Shown: in pieces, positions 1-10,562 of the stretch
How positions within the stretch are numbered: position 1 is the stretch's first letter
Layout: each line of letters starts with the position of its first letter
Assembly: GCF_036898095.1 (NCBI RefSeq)
Contig: NC_090729.1
Coordinates: 69,575,224-69,639,223 of the forward strand
Length of the DNA stretch: 64,000 nucleotides
Reading direction: 5' to 3'
Origin: Palaemon carinicauda
Lineage: Eukaryota; Arthropoda; Malacostraca; Decapoda; Palaemonidae
Notes under the pieces: generated by a model
Told to the model about the DNA's origin: nothing
Seen by the model: the letters and a program-made list of their open reading frames with translations, nothing else
The model's database searches: none
Position numbers and translations under genes: made by a program

Positions 1-216
1 CTTTTCTTGACCATTCTCATAGCTTCATTAGATCCTCTATTAGTGCTTCTACATCTTCTGAGTTCACAGCATTTATGCCTAGTTTAGTATAGTCGGCAAA
101 TTCATCTATTCTACTGTACTAGTTAACCCTAAATCTATGTCATTAATGTAGATCAGAAATAGCAATGGACCAAGGACGGATCTCTGAGGTACTCCGCTTG
201 CTAATTCCGTCGGTCG
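1..216 (-). pseudogene. Decayed non-LTR retrotransposon reverse transcriptase fragment
   Basis: The minus strand encodes a reverse-transcriptase core. It reads GVPQRSVLGPLLFLIYIND, which is the GVPQGSVLGP box of Jockey/CR1/Rex-type LINEs with Gly changed to Arg. After a one-base frame change it continues as FADYTKLG, corresponding to FADDTKLG, so the second catalytic Asp has become Tyr. There is one in-frame stop before an EWS motif near the window edge. The copy is therefore dead and continues beyond position 1. The clade cannot be fixed from about 70 codons, but it differs from the two LINE families that follow. Confidence 0.75.
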
Positions 217-404
217 TTACGATCCAATACTTTATAGTGATAAATATTCTTTTTGTATGTACAGTAAAGTACAGTAGACCATTTCATATTCTAAATTAAT
301 CTATTTACTGGGTTGTACTGTATACTTCACCAAGCAGTATATTTAAGTACTAATTCACAAACAAATATTTCAGTATTGCTCATAATCATATCAAATGGTT
401 TAAA
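217..404. other. AT-rich spacer
   Basis: AT-rich sequence with no coding potential or repeat that I recognise. It is probably intronic or intergenic host DNA between the LINE relic and the DIRS-like terminus. Confidence 0.4.
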
Positions 405-595
405 AATGAAAAATTTGAAAATAATTTGTATTTTTCCTAAATGATAAAAATCTGTAGTTATAGAAATATCTTTTGGCAAAGCTGAAAGGTTAGCCATTAG
501 ACTTTTAATGCAAGGTGGCAACCCTACCCGACCGCTATAGCGGGGAGGGTAGGGGGTGGACAGGGGTACCCCCCGTCCCCCACCTATATCTACTC

Positions 596-608
596 GCTTA
601 TCAGTGAA
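596..608. repeat. Target-site duplication of the I-type LINE, 3' side
   Basis: GCTTATCAGTGAA occurs here and again at 7068-7080, directly flanking the LINE. This 13-bp direct repeat defines both ends of the insertion and shows that the copy is full length. Confidence 0.85.
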
Positions 609-620
609 TGAATGAATGAT
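609..620 (-). repeat. Tetranucleotide 3' tail of the LINE
   Basis: Read on the minus strand, the element ends in about three ATTC repeats. The related copy at 33418 ends in an ATCA-type tetranucleotide. Short tandem tails are characteristic of I-group elements. Confidence 0.7.
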
Positions 621-760
621 TTAAAGTTTTCAGGCATCCTGACATCTAAGGTCATTGACGCCGGTAACATTTAATTTATGTATACAAAAATAAAAAATGA
701 AACAAAATAAAAAATTAAAGAGTATTCAATTAAAATCATAAAAATTGAATGTCATAAAAG

Positions 761-3553
761 TTAAATATTTTTCAGAAGACCTGCTTCTGAAAGAAATCTA
801 AAAATGCCACTTGCATGGTAGGACACATCATTTCCAAGAATCTTGGCAAGGATGAACCTGCCACCCTCACCTCGAGCCTCAAACGAATATCTATTCCGCA
901 AGTTGTTATAATTGGGGCATTCGGTCAACAAATGCCTTACTGTTAGAGGTACCAAACAATTGTCACAATACGGTTGGTGTTGGCCCTTCAGCAGAAACTC
1001 GTGTGTCAACCGAGTGTGACCAATACGGAGACGACAAAGAGATGTCTCCCATTTTCGGGGCATCATATTATACCTCCAAGGAGATATGTCATTTGTTACT
1101 TCCCTCATTTTATTGCCATCTTGACTATCCCATTGCTGTTGCCATTTATTGCAAACCAATTTCTTGATGTCAGGTAAGAAATCATTACAGGGAATGGGAT
1201 ACCTCCTTGGCAGCAACTCGGATGCAGCCTCCTTAGCCAGTGAATCTGCCTTCTCATTCCCAGACACACCTACATGTGCTGGAACCCAACAAAATTGAAC
1301 TGTTATACCTCTCCGTCCAATAAGGAAAAGCCATTCTAAAATCTTTAAAACTAGAGGGTTATTAGAATTAAAAACTTCCATAGCTTGAAGGACACTCCTT
1401 GCATCACTAAAAATTGTAAAATTACCCTCCTTCTCCAACGCTATTTTCTCAATAGCGGTTAATATGCCATACAGTTCGGCAGTAAATATGGAAGCGGTCA
1501 GAGGAAGTGCACCTCTACAATTAAAACCATTACTATGTACTCCAAATCCAACGCCAGCATCAGATTTGGAGCCATCAGTATAGATAAAAGTTGATCCTCT
1601 ATGTTCTTTAACATGTTCATTAAAAAGAGACCTGGCTTCTAGGTCTGACATATTCTTCTTATCTCCAATAAAATATTTACAAAAAGATATCTCTGGTAAC
1701 TTCCATGGAGGCGTTGATGATACCTTGAATGGAAGTACCTTATTTCTAATTATATCCAGACTATTTAATAATCGTTTCACCAGAAAGCCATAAGGTTGAG
1801 GAGATTTTGGGTGCAACTCAAAGTATGATGCGTGTCTTACAAGGCTTGCAGTCTGAAAGGCTAGAGAGTTAGGGAGTCTTTGCAATCTAAACCAATACCG
1901 AAGAATGGAAGACATTCGGTAAAGGTCTAGAGGTAACTCTCCAGCATCAACAAGGAGACTTGGGATTGGCGAGGTTTTAAAAGCTCCAGTAGATAATCTA
2001 ATACCTGCATGATGTATCGAGTCTAATATTTTTAACCGGCTTGGGGTGGCTGAAGAATATACCTCGCAACCATAACTAATTTTGGAAAAAATCAAGGCCT
2101 TGTATAATTTTAAAATAGTATTACGGTCTGCCCCCCATGATGTATGGGACAATACTTTTAAGATATTCAGAGCTTCAACACATTTAGCTTTTAGCGCTTT
2201 TAGGTGAGAAACCCATGTAAGTCTACAGTCAAATATCAAACCTAAAAATTTGGATTCCGATACACATGGTATCCGTTGACCTTTAACGTATATATACGGG
2301 TCTGGATGTACTCCCCGGATACGACAAAAATGGACAATGGTAGTTTTACTTGTCGAGAACTTAAATCCATTCATGTCAGCCCACTGGATAATTTTATCAA
2401 TACAGAGTTGGATTTTTCTCTCAACCATTGCCATTCTAGTGCCAGCAAATGATATTGAGAGATCATCCACAAATAATGTTGAGAGAACATCCTGGGGAAT
2501 GGCTGAGGATATCCCATTAATTGCTAGTGCAAAAAGGGTTACACTCAGCACACTACCCTGAGGAATTCCTTCTTCCTGGCACTTACTCTCTGATAGAGTT
2601 TCCCCCACTCTCACTTGAAAAACTCTACATGAAATAAATGCCTGAATAAATAGCGGCAGCTCTCCTCTCAATCCCAATTCATGAATGGTTTTAAGAATAC
2701 CATATCTCCATGTGGTATCATATGCCTTTTCAAGGTCAAAAAATACTGTAACATGGTGCTGTTTAGAAGCAAAGGCTTCACAAATAGAAGACTCTAGTCG
2801 TATCAACACATCAGTCGTTGAGTGCATTTTTCGGAATCCACATTGAATAGGTGATAAAATACCTTTCTTTTCAAGGTACCATATCAGCCTTGCATTGACC
2901 ATCTTCTCTATGATTTTACATAAACAAGATGTCAATGCAATAGGACGATAGTTTGCTGCTAAAAACTTGTCTTTACCGGGTTTTAAAAAGGCTAAAATAA
3001 TAGCTAGTTCCCAAACACTTGGGTAGCTATGATCATGCCATATTCTATTAATAATGCTTAAAATAAATAGCTTTGTATTAAAATGTACATGTTTAATCAT
3101 TGCATATGGAATTCCATCGGGTCCAGGGGCTGTATCGTTGCAATGAGCAAGTGCAGAATCAAATTCTCTTTCAGTGAAAGGAGAATTATACGACTCTTCC
3201 CTTCTTGTTGCAAAATTTAAAATTTTCTTTTCTTCAGTGCTCCTATACTGGTGACCAGGGGCTCCTTCACACTTGCTGGATACATTTGAAAAATGATTAG
3301 CCAGGGCATTGCTAACTTCATTTGCTTCAGTTACATACTGGCCATTCACCTTCAACACTGGTGGTGGGTTGGGGGTGAATTTGCCAGCTATCTTTTTTAC
3401 TTTCCTCCACACAGAAGATGGTGGTGTTCTACTGTTAATAGAGGAAACAAAAGACATCCATGACTGGCGCCTTGCTTCTTTCATGGCACGACGGAACTGT
3501 GCTCTACATTTCTTGTACATAGTTAAATTCTCATCAGTTCTGCGTCTACGCAA
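761..3553 (-). pseudogene. LINE ORF2, reverse transcriptase and RNase H part (copy 1)
   Basis: A 930-codon open frame holding the reverse transcriptase and RNase H of the I-type LINE. RT boxes are visible: FDLEKAYD at residues 272-279, GIPQGSVLS near 330 and the catalytic FVDD at 361-364. The RNase H domain has its acidic residues in YTDGSK (D660), TAELYG (E693), FSDARS (D717) and NEKAD (D770). A C-terminal CX2C...HX4C motif (PYCDNC...HLLTEC) follows. The apparent start is not a real initiation codon. The endonuclease lies upstream in another frame, and a net one-base insertion near 3550 relative to copy 2 separates them. Copy 2 keeps the two domains in one frame, so this is a broken ORF2 and not two genes. 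Confidence 0.88.
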
Positions 3554-4451
3554 TCGTGTTAAGAGATCTTCTTGTGGCTCTGTGGAGTGCAGTTAGTTCT
3601 GAAGACCACCACGGGACTGGTCGTCGTTTGAATAACCCTCTTGTTTTGGGAATTGAATTGACTCCTGCTGTATGAAGAGTTCCATTCAGTAGGTCTATGG
3701 CATCATCAACACTTTCAAACTGTTCTGCTCTCCCTTCGATTTCGCTTAGCTCGGAAAATTTAACCCAGTCTGCCTTGTCTAGATTCCAACGTGGCGATCT
3801 TTGCAAAGGCGGACCCTTGTTGGTGTTTATAATGATTGGTGCATGATCACTAGTATGCCAATCATCTAATGTCCTCCAATCAAAATCAAGAAGGCAGTTA
3901 GCGCTTGCAATTGAAAGGTCAATGCATGACAAAGTACCTGTCTGAACATGGAAGTGTGTGGGCTCTCCTGTATTAAGGAGTCCCACATCCTCATTCTCCA
4001 CAATTGATGAGATAATATTGCCCCTTGTGTTGGCCAAAACATCACCCCATAAAGGATGTCTACCATGCATATCTCCCAGTAAGAGAAAAGGTTGAGGGAG
4101 TTGTTGAATGACCTCTGCTAAATCATCATATAAAATATTATCATTTGGAGGTAAGTACAGAGAGCATATTGTATATTTTCTCCCAATATCAATTTGTACA
4201 ACAACTGCCTGCAGGGTTGTACGTATAGACATGGGTATTTGGGGAACATCTCGACGAATGTACATGAGACTTCCGCCATGGCTCCCTGCTTGTTGATTAT
4301 ATGGTGTTCTATAGCTAACATACTCACGAGGACTAGGAGTGTTAGAATCAAGCATACTTTCCTGTAGACATACAATTATGGGGCAATGCTCATGAATTAG
4401 GAGCTTAAGTTCTTCATATTTCGTCCTCAAACCCTGACAGTTCCATTGCAA
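3546..4451 (-). pseudogene. LINE ORF2, endonuclease part (copy 1)
   Basis: The N-terminal part of ORF2, an exonuclease-endonuclease-phosphatase domain that nicks target DNA for target-primed reverse transcription. It opens with QWNCQGLR, carries CLQES (metal-binding Glu), GDMHGRHPLWGD and SDHAPI with the catalytic Asp-His pair. The usual GD(L/F)N motif is GDMH here, whereas copy 2 has GDLN, so the conserved Asn is lost and catalysis is doubtful. The frame begins at a TTG, with no ATG ahead of the first domain motif. It ends at a frameshift where the reverse transcriptase frame takes over. Confidence 0.85.
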
Positions 4452-4465
4452 AATGGAGGAGAAAA

Positions 4466-5033
4466 CTATGGATTATTTCTGGAAGACATCTTGGATGAGG
4501 TCTTCCCATTAGAAGTTTTTAATGTAACATTATTACCAGTAGGTTTCTTCAGAGGTGGTCTTGTTATGTTGGGTTTAACATTGGTGATTTTCTTTGTATT
4601 CTTTTTATCTATTTGTTGAGGTGGATGGTGGACCTCAACTTGAATTTCTGATTTATTCAGTCCATCTTCTGGTTCATTAGAAACATCAACAGACAAAACA
4701 TCAAATTTATTTGATGTCATAACCTTAACGTTTCTAATGGAGGGTGGAGAGAGAGATGGAGGTCTCTCTCTTTTGCGATTAATAGATGGTGGGATTCGAG
4801 GTTTTTGCACCTTTCCCACAACAGGTGCATCAGGTAAGTTAAGTCTTCAGTGGAACCTCCATCAGATCAGGCAAGGACATGGCCTGAGAGAGGTTTGTAT
4901 TACTTTTTGTAATGGCGGCTGAAGGCTGTACAGCAATGGGCAATGACCTAGTGTTAATACACCGTGGTAAAGCCTCAGGAGGTGATATGGTTACCTCGTT
5001 ATTTGACATTTTGTCAGATAGTATACTTTTTTT
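4466..5033 (-). pseudogene. 3' part of LINE ORF1 (copy 1), frame-broken
   Basis: Between the annotated ORF1 stop and the ORF2 start the minus strand encodes a polar segment without domain motifs. Its last 117 codons begin MGKVQKP and are rich in Pro, Lys and Ser. Copy 2 (37220-37580) carries a matching stretch, so this is conserved element sequence and not random reading frame. A run of nine A residues at the 5034 boundary makes a slippage-type indel the likely reason the frames no longer join. I infer one longer original ORF1. Confidence 0.6.
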
Positions 5034-6341
5034 TTAGCTATTGGCAGTGCTAGGTTGGTTTGATTTTAATGCCTTAGCATATGTATTTGATTTATTTAAT
5101 AGTCTTTTGGCATGGGTCACACTTATGTGTTCTAAGTTTGATTTGTTGAGGGCAGCTTCCTCCAACTTATATAGCTCGCAGATCTTGTCTGTGGATTTGT
5201 GATTCGAGCTGCAATTTAAACACCTGGCTCCAAGTGCACACTCTCCACGGTAAGATTTGGAGCAAATACCACACATCTTCTCATTTTTGCAAACTTTGGA
5301 CGGGTGCCCAAATTTAAAACAATTAAAGCATTGCAATGGCTTCTGCTTGAAGGGTCTTACTTTAATCCTTTCGTTCTCGATAATAATATGAAAAGGTACA
5401 TCAGCATCCTGGAACGTAAGGATTATCATTGATGTACCTGGGACTTTATGAACTTTCCAAACATTTAATGGACACATGACCAGTATCTCCTCCTCTGTAA
5501 AATCATATAGATCTCTGTTAAAAACTACGCCCCTTCCGTAGCTAAAATTTAGGTGGGGTTTGACATCTAACTTAATGTCATCATTATTTATTTTCATATT
5601 GGACAATATTACCGACTGTGTACTGGATTTGGCATGGATAAGGAAACTATTTTTTCCGAAACGAGATATATCGCCTGGTGCAATAGTTCCTACTTTTTTC
5701 TGAATCAATTTGCATATTTTAAAATAATTCCCTGTAACCCCATTTGATTCAGCTATAAGCCACATCGGTGGTTTTGGATTTCTCTGGGAGGGCATGACTA
5801 AATCTGCGCCTTTTTCCAACCAATCGGCAGGCCTGTACACATCTAAATCTTTTGGTACCTTATCGCAGAGAGCAGCCGCGACATTCAAGTTATTAATTTT
5901 AATATTATTCAAATTACTTATTGCACTAAATGCTTCGTCATAACTACTATAAGATATCCATGAATCCCAAGTTTCAGCTTCAAGTTTCATCCTTATTTCT
6001 TTTATGCATCCATAGCATTCAAATGCTTTACATAGATCATCATAATTTGTTTCTATTGAAATTTGTGTAACATGGAGGATTCGAAGTTTCCTCGTGTTAC
6101 CCAAATTACTCGATTTAGAAATATCAGTAGAATGGTCCTTTCCCGTTCCGAGGTCATCAACAGAGCTATCCCTTATCACATTAGCAGAGGTCGTCAACAG
6201 TGCCGGGGGAGAGTCAGCGTATCCAGGGAATGGGGGTTCGTTCCTCAAAGAATCCATTATACTAAAGAGAGGGAAAAGAGTTAGTTTGATGTACCTGCTC
6301 GAGAATGTTAGGCCATCACGCGTCGGAAAGGAAATTTGCAC
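5034..6341 (-). CDS. LINE ORF1 protein with RRM-like domain and CCHC zinc knuckles
   Basis: A 435-residue ORF1 product of the I-type LINE. Such proteins bind the element RNA and act as nucleic-acid chaperones in the RNP. Residues about 86-160 look like an RNA-recognition fold. Zinc-binding cysteines cluster near the C terminus: a CX2CX4HX4C knuckle at 338-351 (CFNCFKFGHPSKVC), then further Cys/His pairs at 357-388. An internal Met at residue 29 (MDSLRNEPP) is a plausible alternative start. The frame probably extended further downstream before an indel in a poly-A run. It lies immediately upstream of ORF2 in the usual LINE order. Confidence 0.8.
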   Translation of the reverse strand: MQISFPTRDGLTFSSRYIKLTLFPLFSIMDSLRNEPPFPGYADSPPALLTTSANVIRDSSVDDLGTGKDHSTDISKSSNLGNTRKLRILHVTQISIETNYDDLCKAFECYGCIKEIRMKLEAETWDSWISYSSYDEAFSAISNLNNIKINNLNVAAALCDKVPKDLDVYRPADWLEKGADLVMPSQRNPKPPMWLIAESNGVTGNYFKICKLIQKKVGTIAPGDISRFGKNSFLIHAKSSTQSVILSNMKINNDDIKLDVKPHLNFSYGRGVVFNRDLYDFTEEEILVMCPLNVWKVHKVPGTSMIILTFQDADVPFHIIIENERIKVRPFKQKPLQCFNCFKFGHPSKVCKNEKMCGICSKSYRGECALGARCLNCSSNHKSTDKICELYKLEEAALNKSNLEHISVTHAKRLLNKSNTYAKALKSNQPSTANS

Positions 6342-7067
6342 TCTCCACTATCGGCACAATGAGAGTATACTTCCCAGATGGTCCACTCCATACCCTACCC
6401 GAAGGATAGCATCAAAACAGATATAGAGGCACAGGTGTAAGCTGAACCCGCCTGTTAGGACTGAGACCAAGAAATTATGGAATCATCCTCCCCATATCTA
6501 TAATGACGGGCTTCCGGCCAAAAGCCGAGAGTCCTACCCCAAGCATTGGATCCCCCTGGATTCCGAAGACCCAACACTTGAGAATAATTCCGCCAAAAAG
6601 GTCCAAACCATCTTCGGGATGGCTGAAATCATCCAATACTCTCACATATAGCTTTGAATGCAAACACCTCCCAACCGTGATACCTCCTCCCACTCATCAA
6701 AGCAGGCAGCAATAAAGGATGTATGAACATCCCCGCCAGGGCTACAATGGATGTAAAAACATCCAAGCCATAGGAGAAAAGAAAAAAAAAAAAATAAATA
6801 TATATGTACATAATATATACACACATATGAGGGAAATTTTTCTCATAGAGTTTGGAAAGCAAGACTAAAGAAAGTTTGTGAAATTAGGATAAGGTCGAAG
6901 TAATATTGAGAAAAAGAAAAAGGTAAAAGAGAGAAATTTAGATTCGAACTGGGGGAGCATTTTCCCCAAGTTCGAGAGCCCTCTTGCCCGTCACCAAGTT
7001 TCAGCAAGGGAATGAAATGCCGTGCTGAAGCTTAATGACTTCATCAAGGAATTCTCTCATTAAGAGG

Positions 7068-7080
7068 GCTTATCAGTGAA
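7068..7080. repeat. Target-site duplication of the I-type LINE, 5' side
   Basis: Second copy of the 13-bp GCTTATCAGTGAA repeat that flanks LINE copy 1. Confidence 0.85.
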
Positions 7081-7093
7081 ATACGTCACTTTT

Positions 7094-7101
7094 GCATTGC
7101 A
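7094..7101. repeat. Target-site duplication of the RTE LINE, 3' side
   Basis: GCATTGCA here and at 10473-10480. Excising the sequence between the copies restores the family-B terminal repeat as seen near 27950, which supports these short repeats as a true target duplication. Confidence 0.75.
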
Positions 7102-10100
7102 TACATACATATACATATACCAAAGGCACTTCCCCCAATTTTGGGGGGTAGCCGACATCAACAAGAAACAAAACAAAAAAGGGGACCTCTACTCTCTACG
7201 TTCCTCCAGCCTAACCAAAGACTCAGCCGAGTTCAGCTGGTACTGCTAGGGTGCCACAGCCCAACCTCCCACATTTCCACCACAGATGAAGCTTCATACT
7301 GCTGAGACCCCTACTGCTGCTACCTCCGCGGTCATCTAAGGCACCGGAGGAAGCAGCAGGGCCTACCGGAACTGCGTCACAATCGCTCGCCATTCATTCC
7401 TATTTCTAGCACGCTCTCTTGCCTCTCTCACATCTATCCTCCTATCACCCAGAGCTTTCTTCACACCATCCATCCACCCAAACCTTGGCCTTCCTCTTGT
7501 ACTTCTCCCATCAACTCTTGCATTCATCACCTTCTTTAGCAGACAGCCATTTTCCATTCTCTCAACATGGCCAAACCACCTCAACACATTCATATCCACT
7601 CTAGCCGCTAACTCATTTCTTACACCCGTTCTCACCCTCACCACTTCGTTCCTAACCCTATCAACTCGAGATACACCAGCCATACTCCTCAGACACTTCA
7701 TCTCAAACACATTCAATTTCTGTCTCTCCATCACTTTCATTCCCCACAACTCCGATCCATACATCACAGTTGGTACAATCACTTTCTCATATAGAACTCT
7801 CTTTACATTCATGCCCAACCCTCTATTTTTTACTACTCCCTTAACTGCCCCCAACACTTTGCAACCTTCATTCACTCTCTGACGTACATCTGCTTCCACT
7901 CCACCATTTGCTGCAACAACAGACCCCAAGTACTTAAACTGATCCACCTCCTCAAGTAACTCTCCATTCAACATGACATTCAACCTTGCACCACCTTCCC
8001 TTCTCATACATCTCATAACCTTACTCTTACCCACATTAACTCTCAACTTCCTTCTCTCACACACCCTTCCAAATTCTGTCACTAGTCGGTCAAGCTTCTT
8101 TTCTGTGTCTGCTACCAGTACAGTATCATCCGCAAACAACAACTGATTTACCTCCCATTCATGATCATTCTCGCCTACCAGTTTTAATCCTCGTCCAAGC
8201 ACTCGAGCATTCACCTCTCTCACCACTCCATCAACATACAAGTTAAACAACCACGGCGACATCACACATCCCTGTCTCAGCCCCACTCTCACCGGAAACC
8301 AATCGCTCACTTCATTTCCTATTCTAACACATGCTTTACTACCTTTGTAGAAACTTTTCACTGCTTGCAACAACCTTCCACCAACTCCATATAACCTCAT
8401 CACATTCCACATTGCTTCCCTATCAACTCTATCATATGCTTTCTCCAGATCCATAAACGCAACATACACCTCCTTACCTTTTGCTAAATATTTCTCGCAT
8501 ATCTGCCTAACTGTAAAAATCTGATTCATACAACCCCTACCTCTTCTAAAACCACCCTGTACTTCCAAGATTACATTCTCTGTTTTATCCTTAATCCTAT
8601 TAATCAGTACTCTACCATACACTTTTCCAACTACACTCAACAAACTAATACCTCTTGAATTACAACACTCATGTACATCTCCCTTACCCTTATATAGTGG
8701 TACAATACATGCACAGACCCAATCTACTGGTACCATTGACAACACAAAACACACATTAAACAATCTCACCAACCATTCAAGTACAGTCACACCCCCTTCC
8801 TTCAACATCTCAGCTTTCACACCATCCATACCAAATGCTTTTCCTACTCTCATTTCATCTAGTGCTCTCATCACTTCCTCTATTGTAATCTCTCTCTCAT
8901 TCTCATCTCCCATCACTGGCACCTCAACACCTGGAACAGCAATTATATCTGCCTCCCTATCATCCTCAACATTCAGCAAACTTTCAAAATATTCCGCCCA
9001 CCTTTTCCTTGCCTCCTCTCCTTTTAACAACCTCCCATTTCCATCTTTCACTGTCTCTTCAATTCTTGCGCCGGCCTTCCTTACTCTCTTCACTTCTTTC
9101 CAAAACTTCTTCTTATTCTCTTCATATGACTGACCCAGTCCCTGACCCCACCTCAGGTCAGCTGCCCTCTTTGCCTCACGTACCTTGCGCTTTACTTCCA
9201 CCTTTTTCTCTCTATATTTTTCATACTTCTCTATACTATTACTCTGCAGCCATTCTTCAAAAGCCCTCTTTTTCTCTTCCACTTTTACCTTCACTCCTTC
9301 ATTCCACCATTCACTGCCCTTCCTCATGCTGCCTCCAACAACCTTCTTGCCACATACATCACTCGCAATCCCAACAAAATTTTCTTTTACTAACTTCCAC
9401 TCCTCCTCTAATTTACCAGTTTCTCTTACTCTCACCTCGTCATATGCCATTTTCAACCTTTCCTGATATTTACTTTTTACCCCCGGTTTTATTAGCTCTT
9501 CAACCCTCACTAGCTCCCTTTTACATCCACCTACTCTATTCCCCCACTCTTTTGCTACAACTAATTTTCCTTCCACCAAAAAATTATCAGACATACCGTT
9601 AGCCATACCCCTTAACACGTGCACGTCTTTCAATCTTCCAAACATTCTTTTAGTTATCAACACATAATCCATTAATGCCCTTTCTACTACTCTTCCATTT
9701 GCCACTCTTACCCATGTATACTTATTTTTATCTTTCTTTTTAAAAAAGCTAGCACTTATTACCATCTCTTGTTCAACACACATATCTACCAGTCTCTCAC
9801 CACTCTCATTTTCACCTGGTACGCCATACTTCCCAATGACACCTTCTACCTCTCCAGCGCCCACTCTAGCATTTAAGTCACCCATAACAACTACATAATT
9901 CCTTCTACCCAGTCCTTCTACACACCTAGTTAATTCATTCCAAAACTCATTCCGCTCTTCTTCACTTTTCTCACTACCTGGCCCATACGCACTGACAAAA
10001 GCCCAACATTCCCTACCCAACCTAACCCTTACCCACATTAACCTAGATGATATCTCCTTCCATTCCACTACTTTACCTGTCATCCATTCACTCAGCAATA

Positions 10101-10472
10101 AAGCCACACCCTCTCTCGCTCTTCCCCTTTCAATCCCAGACACTCTACCAGACATTTCACCAAACATCACTTCACCCTTTCCTTTCATCTTTGTCTCACA
10201 CAAGGCCAATACATCCATCCTTCTACTTCTAAACATACTTCCAATCTCACATCTTTTACTCTCTATCGTACTACATCCACGCACATTCAAACACCCCAAA
10301 ACTAGAGTGCGGGGAGCAGTCACTCTCCCCCCAGCTCCATCTCTTTGATGATGTCTCACAGGAATTTCAATTCAGGAGATGGGGTTCCCAGCCCCCTCGT
10401 CCCGTCCCTTTTAGTCGCCTCTTACGACACGCAGGGATAACGTTGGCGCTATTCTAATTGTTTTATGCCCCC
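7102..10472 (-). mobile_element. RTE-type LINE, apparently full length
   Basis: A 3.37-kb non-LTR retrotransposon on the minus strand with a single long ORF (endonuclease plus reverse transcriptase, no RNase H). It has a short GC-rich 5' leader and a 3' end rich in ATGT/ATAC-type short repeats, which is the plan of the RTE clade. The leader contains the block GTCGTAAGAGGCGACTAAAA, which I recall from RTE-related repeats in shrimp genomes. An 8-bp target duplication brackets it. It sits inside the same DIRS-like terminal repeat as the I-type LINE, 13 bp from that LINE's duplication. Confidence 0.82.
7363..10359 (-). CDS. RTE ORF2: endonuclease-reverse transcriptase, uninterrupted
   Basis: A 998-residue polyprotein without stop or frameshift. 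The N-terminal endonuclease shows LGCLNVRG (21-28), LCETK (53-57) and GDLNARVG (160-167). The reverse transcriptase shows FMDLEKAYDR (about 635-644), GLRQGCVMSPWLF (about 693-705) and catalytic FADDT (742-746). The C-terminal YGSELWG and RWFGHVERM motifs are typical of RTE. Two oddities stand out. The endonuclease SDH triad reads SDN (His259 position is Asn, codon AAT at 9583-9585), which should abolish cleavage. The frame also opens with GTG after a TGA, and the first in-frame ATG is codon 42, inside the endonuclease. Many decapod proteins annotated as craniofacial development protein 2-like are this ORF. Confidence 0.88.
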   Translation of the reverse strand: MRHHQRDGAGGRVTAPRTLVLGCLNVRGCSTIESKRCEIGSMFRSRRMDVLALCETKMKGKGEVMFGEMSGRVSGIERGRAREGVALLLSEWMTGKVVEWKEISSRLMWVRVRLGRECWAFVSAYGPGSEKSEEERNEFWNELTRCVEGLGRRNYVVVMGDLNARVGAGEVEGVIGKYGVPGENESGERLVDMCVEQEMVISASFFKKKDKNKYTWVRVANGRVVERALMDYVLITKRMFGRLKDVHVLRGMANGMSDNFLVEGKLVVAKEWGNRVGGCKRELVRVEELIKPGVKSKYQERLKMAYDEVRVRETGKLEEEWKLVKENFVGIASDVCGKKVVGGSMRKGSEWWNEGVKVKVEEKKRAFEEWLQSNSIEKYEKYREKKVEVKRKVREAKRAADLRWGQGLGQSYEENKKKFWKEVKRVRKAGARIEETVKDGNGRLLKGEEARKRWAEYFESLLNVEDDREADIIAVPGVEVPVMGDENEREITIEEVMRALDEMRVGKAFGMDGVKAEMLKEGGVTVLEWLVRLFNVCFVLSMVPVDWVCACIVPLYKGKGDVHECCNSRGISLLSVVGKVYGRVLINRIKDKTENVILEVQGGFRRGRGCMNQIFTVRQICEKYLAKGKEVYVAFMDLEKAYDRVDREAMWNVMRLYGVGGRLLQAVKSFYKGSKACVRIGNEVSDWFPVRVGLRQGCVMSPWLFNLYVDGVVREVNARVLGRGLKLVGENDHEWEVNQLLFADDTVLVADTEKKLDRLVTEFGRVCERRKLRVNVGKSKVMRCMRREGGARLNVMLNGELLEEVDQFKYLGSVVAANGGVEADVRQRVNEGCKVLGAVKGVVKNRGLGMNVKRVLYEKVIVPTVMYGSELWGMKVMERQKLNVFEMKCLRSMAGVSRVDRVRNEVVRVRTGVRNELAARVDMNVLRWFGHVERMENGCLLKKVMNARVDGRSTRGRPRFGWMDGVKKALGDRRIDVREARERARNRNEWRAIVTQFR

Positions 10473-10480
10473 GCATTGCA
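10473..10480. repeat. Target-site duplication of the RTE LINE, 5' side
   Basis: Second GCATTGCA copy. The family-B terminal repeat resumes directly after it with GGTAGGACTT. Confidence 0.75.
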
Positions 10481-10562
10481 GGTAGGACTTACCCGAGGAC
10501 AGGTCTTGGTGGGAAAATTTGTATAAATAACTACAGGTTTGTATTAGTTAGATAAAATACAT

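Larger units (their letters stand above)
609..7067 (-). mobile_element. Full-length I-type LINE, copy 1 (ORF1, endonuclease-RT-RNase H)
   Basis: A 6.46-kb non-LTR retrotransposon lying on the minus strand and bounded by a 13-bp target duplication. In element order it has a 5' UTR of about 0.7 kb (7067-6342), ORF1 with an RRM-like fold and zinc knuckles, ORF2 with an apurinic-type endonuclease, reverse transcriptase and RNase H, a short 3' UTR, and a tail of ATTC tetranucleotides instead of poly-A. RNase H plus a short-repeat tail fits the I group (I/Nimb-like) better than Jockey or CR1. The exact clade is inference. Both ORFs are broken by small lesions, so this copy should be inactive. Confidence 0.88.

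Noticed and set aside
9009..9602. 197-codon plus-strand frame rich in Leu, Pro and Ser
   Set aside because: Exact antisense of the RTE polyprotein; composition follows from its complement.
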